From CAUZEO01 sp963578625 (GTDB lineage: Bacteria; Verrucomicrobiota; Kiritimatiellia; SLOV01): 11,658 nucleotides of DNA. A model generated the notes under the pieces. The model was not told where the DNA came from. It did no database searches and saw only the letters and a list, made by a program, of their open reading frames with translations. The stretch's first letter is position 1; each line of letters opens with the position of its first letter. This document shows, one piece after another, positions 1 to 5,427 of this stretch. The translations under genes and the position numbers were made by a program. The stretch is from contig CAUZEO010000157.1 in NCBI GenBank assembly GCA_963578625.1, positions 1 through 11,658 on the forward strand. The letters are read 5' to 3'.

Positions 1-367
1 TTTTCCGCCGGTCCGTCTCCCCCTCCTCCTGGAACACGCAGGAAAAGAAAATACGGGCGCCATGCTCGGAAAGCGAAGAGGCATACTCGGCGCAACGGTC
101 GATTGCTTCGCTCCGCTTTGCCTCGCTGCCCGCCGCGAGATCACCCCAGGGTTGAGGCAACTGCACGGTTCCTATTTTAAGTCCGGCATCCGTCAGTTGT
201 TTCACCTTTTGTAGTGGCCAATCCGGAATATCAACACAGTCAAACCCCGAATCTTTCACGAATCGGCTGAGTTCCCCGACATTCGACATCCATTTACAGT
301 TGCATACGACCCCGATGGGGATCGAACCTGTGCGCGTTGCAGCCGCGCGGGAAGGGTCTACGCTCAT
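1..367 (-). CDS. Sugar-phosphate isomerase/epimerase-like TIM-barrel protein, 5' part only
   Basis: An open frame of 122 codons starts at the ATG at 367 and leaves the window at position 1, so only the N-terminal part is visible. The start is supported by GGTGAC at 374-379, six bases upstream and lying across the stop of the preceding metallopeptidase gene; the two genes are 7 nt apart and probably coupled. The protein begins with a short polar stretch, then IGVVCN (first beta strand, about residues 18-23), FDCVDIPDWP (second strand, about 42-51), LKIGTVQLPQPWGDL (about 62-76) and ARIFFSCVFQEEGE (about 104-117). This strand/helix rhythm is that of the xylose-isomerase-like TIM barrel (AP endonuclease 2 superfamily), which includes many sugar isomerases and epimerases using a divalent metal. 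The metal ligands expected in the later strands lie outside the window. The substrate cannot be told. Family assignment is fairly likely; the specific function is unknown. Confidence 0.72.
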   Translation of the reverse strand, partial: MSVDPSRAAATRTGSIPIGVVCNCKWMSNVGELSRFVKDSGFDCVDIPDWPLQKVKQLTDAGLKIGTVQLPQPWGDLAAGSEAKRSEAIDRCAEYASSLSEHGARIFFSCVFQEEGETDRRK

Positions 368-374
368 GTGCAAG

Positions 375-1082
375 TCACCATATCTTTTCGCCCTTTGTTT
401 TCAACCAGTGTTCCGCTTCCCTGTATTCAGGAAAGGCATCCGAAACTCGCGCCCAGAAACTATCGGAATGATTGAATTCATAGATATGCATGAGTTCGTG
501 GAGGATTACATAATCGCGAACCCAGCATGGAAGCAGAATCAGCTTCCAGTTCAAAGAAAGCCGGCCCGATTGAGAGCAGGAGCCCCATAGCGTTTTTTGT
601 GCTCGAACTGAGATCGCAGGGACACCAAGGCCACGTTCTACTGCGAGATCCTCTACGCGGATCGGGATCTCCATTCGGGCCAGACAGCGCAAATGGCGGG
701 TGACTGCTGCTTTCAGATCCTGGGGTGGATTCTGGAATCGAATCATCTCATCGCCAAATCGAAGCGTGGAGCCGAATAAATCTTCCTCCACTTTCAGGGT
801 GACCTGCACCCCGCGTAATTGAAACGTGGATCCATCCGTGAGACGTGATGAGCGGCGCAGGACTTCACGTTCTCGGATTTGCGCGGCGAGCCACTCGCGC
901 TGACCGGAAGCGAATGCGAGCGCCTCGCGCCGGGTGCCGAAGTGCGGCACCGTCATCCGGATTTCCCCGTCATCCCCGACTCGAAGAACATAGTTCTTGG
1001 CCCTTCGATGCCGGCGCAACTGTATCGGGACAGACTTACCGCCGATTTCAATATCAACGCTGCGCTCTTTCGCTATAAACAT
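375..1082 (-). CDS. YgjP/DUF45 (WLM-like) zinc metallopeptidase
   Basis: A 235-residue protein of the YgjP-like metallopeptidase family (DUF45), cytoplasmic, with no signal peptide. The zinc site is visible as HELMH at 195-199 followed by NHS at 204-206: His195 and His199 are two ligands, Glu196 the general base, His205 the likely third ligand. The family signature WGSCS occurs at 166-170, just before the SLNWKLILLP strand. The N-terminal half contains the basic RRHRRAKNYVLRV segment and a strand-rich domain usual for the family; total length is normal. Members are found in many bacteria, sometimes beside restriction or nuclease systems, but the physiological substrate is not firmly known. 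The gene is divergent from the dipeptide epimerase gene with a very short spacer and is followed after 7 nt by the TIM-barrel gene. The family call is firm; the role is not. Confidence 0.9.
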   Translation of the reverse strand: MFIAKERSVDIEIGGKSVPIQLRRHRRAKNYVLRVGDDGEIRMTVPHFGTRREALAFASGQREWLAAQIREREVLRRSSRLTDGSTFQLRGVQVTLKVEEDLFGSTLRFGDEMIRFQNPPQDLKAAVTRHLRCLARMEIPIRVEDLAVERGLGVPAISVRAQKTLWGSCSQSGRLSLNWKLILLPCWVRDYVILHELMHIYEFNHSDSFWARVSDAFPEYREAEHWLKTKGEKIW

Positions 1083-1090
1083 AAAATAGA

Positions 1091-1119
1091 TGTTTAGTGC
1101 TCGACCACAATGAAATCAA
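1091..1119 (-). promoter_or_regulatory. Possible promoter of the metallopeptidase gene
   Basis: On the minus strand, TTGATT (1114-1119, resembling a -35 box) and TAAACA (1091-1096, a poor -10 box) are separated by 17 nt, just upstream of the ATG at 1082. It would leave almost no leader. The -35 part lies inside the plus-strand frame opened at 1110, which weakly favours the later start at 1149 for that gene. The match is weak and made by eye. Confidence 0.2.
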
Positions 1120-1148
1120 TCCTCAAATTTCACGGCTCACGATACATT

Positions 1149-2231
1149 ATGCCCCACGCTGCAGCCATTGTCTCCCTGGAAGGTCGCGCATTGAATGTCC
1201 CGTTGCGCGCGCCGTTTACGATAGCCACCACGCGTCTCGAGCATGTCGAGAACGCGGGGGTCCGAGTCGTCCTTGAAGACGGGACCGTCGGCTGGGGGGA
1301 GTCCCCTTCCCTCCCACCGGTCACAGCGGAGAATCAATCCGTCCTCCTGTCTGTAATCGAGGAAGCACGGGCGGTGTTACTCGGGCGGAGCGCCGCGGAA
1401 CTTCCGCGGATCGCAGCGCGGCTTGAAGAGGAATTTCCAGGGGCGCCCTCGGCGAGAGCGGGCATCGAAATGGCGGTCCTTGATGCGTGCACAAAATTTC
1501 TGGGGCAACCGCTGTATAGGCACTTTGGCGGCGCATCGGACTTCCTGATTACCGACATAACGATTCCAATCTGTGAACCCGGAGAAGCGGAGGAGCTTGC
1601 CCGACAGTACCGTGAGGCGGGCTTCGAGATGATCAAGACAAAGGTGGGGATCAATGTCGACGCCGACCTCGAAAGGCTCCGATCCATTCGCCTCGGGCAC
1701 CCCGCAAGCCGCCTCCTGCTTGACGCCAACGAAGGGTACACACCCGCGGAGGCACTCGGTATGATTGATTCCCTGCGGCGAATCGGAATTGTGCCCGAAC
1801 TCCTCGAGCAACCGGTACCGAGAGATGATTGGGAGGGTCTCGGTCGCGTGTCCCGGGAGTCGCCAATTCCGGTTGCTGCCGACGAAAGCTGCCGGTCCGT
1901 ATCCGACGCAGAGCGAATCTCGCGAGACAGATTGGCCCAGGTCATCAACATCAAACTCGTGAAATCTGGAGTCGTCGAATCGCAGAAAATTTCCGCGATC
2001 GCAAAGCGGGAAGGAATTCGTCTAATGATTGGAGGAATGGTTGAGACACGGCTTGCCATGGGATTCAGCGCCCACTTTGCGGCCGGGATCGGCGGATTCG
2101 AATGGATCGATCTCGATACGCCGCTCCTGTTGGCGGAGGATCCGATTCGGGGAGGGTACCGGGCAAAGGGTTCACGGTACGAGCTCTCTCATATCGACGC
2201 CGGGCACGGCGCTTCGATTCCCTGGTGCTAA
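1149..2231 (+). CDS. Dipeptide epimerase (L-Ala-D/L-Glu epimerase type), enolase superfamily
   Basis: Enolase-superfamily protein of the muconate-lactonizing subgroup. Counted from the upstream ATG at 1110 (373 aa), the catalytic set is complete: the KxK pair K176/K178, metal ligands D205 (LLLDAN), E233 (LLEQP) and D258 (ADES), and the opposite base K282 (NIKLVKSG). The DLD motif at 334-336 within WIDLDTPLLL is the DxD signature of dipeptide epimerases, whose aspartates bind the substrate amino group; this separates it from muconate cycloisomerases and succinylamino-acid racemases. Such enzymes epimerise L-Ala-D-Glu or related dipeptides, often in murein-peptide recycling. I prefer the ATG at 1149 (360 aa) because homologous sequence begins just after it (IVSLEGRALNVPLRAPF), but neither start has a Shine-Dalgarno site and the ATG at 1110 cannot be excluded. 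The exact dipeptide specificity cannot be read from sequence. The next gene starts 46 nt downstream on the same strand. Confidence 0.88.
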   Translation: MPHAAAIVSLEGRALNVPLRAPFTIATTRLEHVENAGVRVVLEDGTVGWGESPSLPPVTAENQSVLLSVIEEARAVLLGRSAAELPRIAARLEEEFPGAPSARAGIEMAVLDACTKFLGQPLYRHFGGASDFLITDITIPICEPGEAEELARQYREAGFEMIKTKVGINVDADLERLRSIRLGHPASRLLLDANEGYTPAEALGMIDSLRRIGIVPELLEQPVPRDDWEGLGRVSRESPIPVAADESCRSVSDAERISRDRLAQVINIKLVKSGVVESQKISAIAKREGIRLMIGGMVETRLAMGFSAHFAAGIGGFEWIDLDTPLLLAEDPIRGGYRAKGSRYELSHIDAGHGASIPWC

Positions 2232-2249
2232 AAATAGTTTTCTCCTATC

Positions 2250-2263
2250 AGCACGACCGTGCT
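2250..2263 (+). repeat. Small inverted repeat before the epimerase-like gene
   Basis: AGCACGACCGTGCT is a perfect short inverted repeat (AGCAC/GTGCT arms around GACC) in the 46-nt gap between the dipeptide epimerase stop and the next ATG. No T-run follows, so it is not a typical terminator. It could shape translation initiation of the downstream gene, which has no visible Shine-Dalgarno site, or be chance. Confidence 0.3.
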
Positions 2264-2277
2264 ACCGTCGCACGCCA

Positions 2278-2940
2278 ATGACGCCAAACTTGAATTTAGA
2301 AACTTCGGTGTCCCTTTGGTCCGCCGACTTAGCCCGCCTCGCAGATGAGGTAAAACGCGCAGATCCCCATGCGAACATGTATCATATCGACGTTTCCGAC
2401 GGCTCCTATGCCGACGGCGTGATGCTATTTTTCCCGGATCTTGTTGCGGCCATTCGCAGGGAAACCGAGCGCCCGCTTGAAGTTCACCTGATCATGCGCA
2501 ATCCTGAATCCTGGCTTGATGCGTTCGCCGATGCGGGGGCGGACATCATTCTATTCTATCCCGACACCACGGATGATATCGGCGGCATGCTGGACCGAAT
2601 CGAACAGCGGGGCATCAAGCCGGGAATTTCCCTCGCCATCGAACATCCGGTTGAACGTATCGAAGACTACTTACATCGACTTGAGATCGTATGCGTTCTG
2701 GGCACCGGGTTCGACGTGAAGGGCATCGATGATGTCGCCGAGGGTACGTGCGAAAAAATCGAACAACTCGTAACGATCCGAGAAAAGGCCAAACACAGCT
2801 ATCGAATCGAATCCGATGGGGCGATCAGGTGGCACACCGTTCCGAAGCTGCGCAAGGCGGGCACCGATGTGATTGTACCCGGTTCGTTGATGTTCAAAGA
2901 AGACATGAATGAAGTAACCGCGTGGCTCAAAACCTTGTAG
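2278..2940 (+). CDS. Ribulose-phosphate 3-epimerase family protein (divergent)
   Basis: A 220-residue TIM-barrel protein of the ribulose-phosphate 3-epimerase family, of the usual length. The frame is open further upstream, but homology begins at the ATG at 2278 (SVSLWSADLARL matches the SILSADF strand of the family), and the upstream part is only out-of-frame dipeptide epimerase sequence. The four metal-site residues are kept: H36 and D38 (YHIDVSDG), H70 (EVHLIM) and D180 (ESDGAI). The phosphate-binding regions differ: the usual NPGFGGQ loop reads LGTGFDVKG (141-149), DGG is DGA, and the last phosphate motif is VPGS (200-203). The HANMYHID segment is closer to allulose-6-phosphate epimerase-type members than to housekeeping Rpe. 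I infer a 3-epimerase acting on an unusual ketose phosphate rather than the pentose-phosphate enzyme. Its end overlaps one possible GTG start of the RuBisCO-like gene, which suggests cotranscription and joint function. Confidence 0.85.
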   Translation: MTPNLNLETSVSLWSADLARLADEVKRADPHANMYHIDVSDGSYADGVMLFFPDLVAAIRRETERPLEVHLIMRNPESWLDAFADAGADIILFYPDTTDDIGGMLDRIEQRGIKPGISLAIEHPVERIEDYLHRLEIVCVLGTGFDVKGIDDVAEGTCEKIEQLVTIREKAKHSYRIESDGAIRWHTVPKLRKAGTDVIVPGSLMFKEDMNEVTAWLKTL

Positions 2941-2996
2941 CCACGTCGAAATCCACACAAAAAACCTACACCCCACACCGTTGGGATCGAAACCGT

Positions 2997-4160
2997 ATGA
3001 GCAGAATTCACGGGCCAGAAGACTCAGTCGTTGCAACCTACTACCTCGAGACTAAAGGAGACCTCGCAAAAGTAGCCGAGGAGCTGGTGGTTCTGGAAAC
3101 GACTGCTCCCTGGGTTGCCCAGGGCGAGCCGACTCCCCGATTCAAGGAATCAATGGGCGAGGTGCTGGAGGTTCGAACGACTGGAGAGGGGAAAGGTTTT
3201 ATTTCGCTCCTGTACCCTATCGCCAACATGGACACGAAAGAGTCCGCGTTTTCGTGCCTGTGGTTATCGATGATTGGGGGACCAACCTTTGCCCTGGGTT
3301 CATACGACAAATCCCGACTGGTGGATTTTCAAATTCCGGAGGAAATGGCTGCCCAGTTTCCGGGCCCCGCATTCGGCGTACATCGGACTCGTGAGGTGGT
3401 GGGCCTGACCGGCGACGAGCTTCTGATCGGCACCATTGTAAAACCCACAGCGGGTCTGGAGCCCGATGAAGTCGCCGAGTTTGCCTATCAGGCCGCGCTT
3501 GGCGGTATTTGCTTCATTAAGGATGACGAAAAAATGATGAACCCCTCCTACTGCCCGTTGCGGGAGCGGGTCGACGCAGTTTCCAAAGCACTGCGGAATG
3601 CAGAAGATCAAACCGGCCAGCGGGTTCTATACGCGGCTCACATATCGACTTCGCCAGACCGCATCCTCGATAATGCGCGAACTGCGATTGATGCTGGCGC
3701 AAACGGCTTGATGCTAAACTTTTTCTCTTCGGCATTCGCATCTCTGCAGATCCTGCGCGAGCATCCGGACATTGATGTTCCGATCTATGCGCACTGCGGA
3801 GGCAGGGAGGCATTGGGACGCGCAGTCGGTCAGGGGATCGCAGCGTCCGTCATTGTGAAAATGGTCCGCCTGCTCGGTGGTGACTATTTCAGGGCGGGAA
3901 TGCTGGAAAGCTACCTGGTAGACACGGAAGAGGATATTTATGGAATGCACGAGGCCGCAAAGGGGGAATGGACAGATCACACCACGATTCTGCCAGCGAT
4001 TTCAGGCGGCCTGAACCCGAAAACGATCGGAGCCAATGTGCGGAATCTCGGTCGCGACAACCTGTTGCTGGCAGGAACCGGGATCCTGCAGCATCCCGAT
4101 GGCCCGAGAGCCGGAGTGGAAGCGCTGCGAGAAGCCGCGCACGCGGCGGCCGATCAATAA
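2997..4160 (+). CDS. RuBisCO-like protein (form IV, not a carboxylase)
   Basis: Homologue of the RuBisCO large subunit, 387 aa from the ATG at 2997. A GTG at 2922 would give 412 aa and overlap the previous gene by 19 nt; I prefer 2997 because a GGGA lies about 10 nt upstream and the N-terminal domain starts with VVATYYLE ten residues later. In 387-aa numbering: the E34..W39 strand of the N-terminal domain, GTIVKPTAGL at 145-154 (first catalytic Lys K149 kept, second replaced by T151), and FIKDDE at 173-178 with the carbamylated Lys and metal ligands K175, D177, E178. Also kept are His266 (YAHCGG) and the phosphate-binding SGG at 336-338. Loop 6 (about 299-312) has no lysine where RuBisCO has its essential K334, and the Asn123 position is Gly. 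Known form IV proteins enolise or isomerise methylthio-sugar phosphates or cleave 3-oxo sugar-acid phosphates; which applies here is unknown. It sits directly behind a ribulose-phosphate-epimerase homologue. Confidence 0.9.
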   Translation: MSRIHGPEDSVVATYYLETKGDLAKVAEELVVLETTAPWVAQGEPTPRFKESMGEVLEVRTTGEGKGFISLLYPIANMDTKESAFSCLWLSMIGGPTFALGSYDKSRLVDFQIPEEMAAQFPGPAFGVHRTREVVGLTGDELLIGTIVKPTAGLEPDEVAEFAYQAALGGICFIKDDEKMMNPSYCPLRERVDAVSKALRNAEDQTGQRVLYAAHISTSPDRILDNARTAIDAGANGLMLNFFSSAFASLQILREHPDIDVPIYAHCGGREALGRAVGQGIAASVIVKMVRLLGGDYFRAGMLESYLVDTEEDIYGMHEAAKGEWTDHTTILPAISGGLNPKTIGANVRNLGRDNLLLAGTGILQHPDGPRAGVEALREAAHAAADQ

Positions 4161-5106
4161 ACCCGTTCGGAGGCGTCGTGCTTCCGGGGATGTTTCCGTG
4201 TGTGGCATACGTCCACGCTTCCGCTTCAAAGGTAGAGCGTTCCCATGTTAGCTCCTCAGGGCCGAACAGCCGGGGAATGCCTGGAGGTGCTGCGACAGCA
4301 CGATAGAGTTCGTCATATCCCCAGTCACGATTCGGCGCTGTATAATATGATCCGTAGTGCCATGGAGAATCCGCGGTTCCGCTTCTCCAGATGTCGATAA
4401 TCGATCCACGAAACGTGACGGTTTCACCCGAGCATTTTTCCTGGAATCGCAGTACATTTCCCAGACTGCCGTTGTATGCGCCCTCCCCGTCTACGCTCGG
4501 AAATTCACTGTGTCTGTATTCCCGGTCATGATTACTGCGTTGTAGTCGGTGCTTGATGCACGTCTCACGTCAATACCCCCATGGCTACGCGCGTCCTGCC
4601 ATTCGGTGGACAACAGCGTTACCGTGGATCGGATCTCCTTGTGTTCAATCGGCATGGTTCGTGGAGAGACGACCGTGACTCGTTTGCATGTAATTGCTGT
4701 GCGGGCTTGCTCTCCAAGGGGGGAGAGAGCCGCATGTCTTCATCACCCGTCGACGCTATGGCGTAAAAATCCTGCTTGATCACCTCTTCAATCCTGGATT
4801 TGCACAGTCGAAAGCAACCAACCGCTGCTCATTGGCGGCATTGAGGCTTTTGGATGCGGTGACTCCATGCGCGACACCGATGGACATGACGGACCCAACC
4901 AGCATGGCGACCGATGTTCCCGCCAGGGTAAATCCCGCTCTGGCTCGGCGAGTGGAGGATGAGACAGCGTTGTATCCGGCTGAATTCCGGCTTTCGCTGA
5001 AACTTAACTTCTTTATATGTGGCCCTCTTCTTAGCATGCGATTCGTCTGGTTCCGCGATTGATGCAGCTTCGTGGCTCTTCCTGTAAAGACCGTTTCAAC
5101 AAGCAT
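4161..5106 (-). pseudogene. Decayed prepilin-type pilin gene (frameshifted)
   Basis: Four successive minus-strand reading frames together spell a type IV prepilin-like protein. Segment A (5106-4780) has a long basic leader ending RARAG, then FTLAGTSVAMLVGSVMSIGV (the prepilin cleavage/methylation motif and hydrophobic helix) and LNAANEQRLVAFDCANPG, stopping at TGA 4780-4782. Segment B (about 4797-4735) carries on as EEVIKQDFYAIASTGDEDM. Segment C (about 4737-4491) gives RVTVVSP, IEHKEIRSTVTLLSTEWQDA and YNAVIMTGNTDTVNF, ending at TAG 4491-4493. Segment D (about 4505-4161) gives FPSVDGEGAYNGSLGNVLRF, TVTFRGSIIDIW and YYTAPNRDWGYDELYR, with no stop before the RuBisCO-like gene. The last part matches the conserved RF.E..-F.GS-PNR.WGYD tail of pilin-like proteins. 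Glu5 of the mature pilin, needed for assembly, is Gly. A possible ribosome site (AAGGA) precedes the ATG at 5106. At least three frame changes make a working product very unlikely; the boundaries are approximate. Confidence 0.78.
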
Positions 5107-5227
5107 CAGGAAACATCCTTACATTACAGACTACACATTGTCGGGCTTTAGAGAAATGAGCTGCTCAGTGAACCAAAACTTTGTAACATACTGCCGCCCT
5201 AGGTTTTGCTACATGCATATACCTTAT

Positions 5228-5247
5228 GAACATTTCATGGAATGTTC
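5228..5247. promoter_or_regulatory. Operator-like near-palindrome
   Basis: GAACATTTCATGGAATGTTC is symmetrical at 18 of 20 positions, with perfect 7-bp arms GAACATT/AATGTTC. Its right arm overlaps the AACATT that would be the -10 box of a minus-strand promoter, so a protein bound here would be placed to control transcription of the pilin pseudogene. The regulator is unknown; the spacing does not match a LexA box. Confidence 0.4.
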
Positions 5248-5269
5248 AAATTTGTGCTATATTTGTCAA
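5241..5269 (-). promoter_or_regulatory. Candidate promoter of the former pilin gene
   Basis: On the minus strand a perfect TTGACA (5264-5269) is followed after 17 nt by AACATT (5241-5246, three of six matches to the -10 consensus). Transcription would run toward the pseudogene with a leader of roughly 125 nt before the ATG at 5106. A related TTGACG box occurs 64 bp further upstream. The -35 match is good, the -10 match poor. Confidence 0.35.
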
Positions 5270-5270
5270 T

Positions 5271-5286
5271 CTGTTTATAGAAACAG
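5271..5286. repeat. Short inverted repeat CTGTTT-ATAG-AAACAG
   Basis: A perfect 6-bp inverted repeat with a 4-nt loop, directly adjoining the TTGACA box. It may be half of a protein-binding site or simply a feature of AT-rich DNA. Confidence 0.35.
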
Positions 5287-5293
5287 AAACCCG

Positions 5294-5307
5294 TAGATGC
5301 GCATCTA
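5294..5307. promoter_or_regulatory. Perfect 14-bp palindrome TAGATGCGCATCTA
   Basis: A perfect palindrome without a spacer, of the kind bound by dimeric helix-turn-helix regulators. It overlaps the position where the -10 box belonging to the upstream TTGACG (5328-5333, minus strand) would fall. No regulator gene is present in the window. Confidence 0.4.
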
Positions 5308-5427
5308 AGATGAATTTGTTCATTTTACGTCAATCTATTTATGATGCTGAACCCGCCGTGAATTTGTCAGGATGAGAATCTATTCAGGCGAAGTAGACGC
5401 GCGGACAGGATTTGTGCCCGAAAACCA

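Larger units (their letters stand above)
5265..5342. repeat. Direct repeat GTCAATCT(G/A)TTTAT, two copies 64 bp apart
   Basis: GTCAATCTGTTTAT at 5265-5278 and GTCAATCTATTTAT at 5329-5342 differ at one base of 14. On the minus strand each reads ATAAA-AGATTGAC and places a TTGAC box 16-20 bp upstream of a palindrome. This spacing suggests either a duplicated promoter/operator unit or tandem activator sites. Confidence 0.45.
5107..5427. other. AT-rich non-coding region with palindromes and repeats
   Basis: No convincing coding sequence lies between the decayed pilin gene and the lptF/G stop codon. The DNA is clearly more AT-rich than its surroundings and contains three palindromes, a repeated 14-mer with a TTGAC box on the minus strand, and a repeated TGAATTTGT (5311-5317 extended to 5319, and 5359-5367). 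I read it as the control region of the former pilin gene plus the tail of the lptF/G transcript. No clear terminator hairpin with a T-run was found for lptF/G. Confidence 0.6.

Noticed and set aside
1334..2059. Long antisense open frame of 241 codons inside the dipeptide epimerase gene
   Set aside because: Serine/arginine-rich composition typical of antisense reading of GC-rich coding DNA; the sense strand has the full catalytic set of a known family.
2029..2277. N-terminal extension of the epimerase-like gene
   Set aside because: This stretch is the +1-frame shadow of the dipeptide epimerase; family homology starts only at the ATG at 2278.
2922..4160. Bona fide RuBisCO and evidence for carbon fixation
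   Set aside because: Loop 6 Lys, the second Lys of KPK and the Asn of the N-terminal active-site strand are missing, and no phosphoribulokinase or small subunit is present.
4694..5062. 122-codon plus-strand open frame opposite the pilin remnant
   Set aside because: No recognisable family or ribosome site; the opposite strand carries the clear GFTL pilin motif, so this is an antisense shadow.
5228..5247. LexA (SOS) box
   Set aside because: It begins GAAC and ends GTTC, but the spacing is 12 bp rather than the 4 bp of the Gram-positive-type box, and no SOS gene lies downstream.
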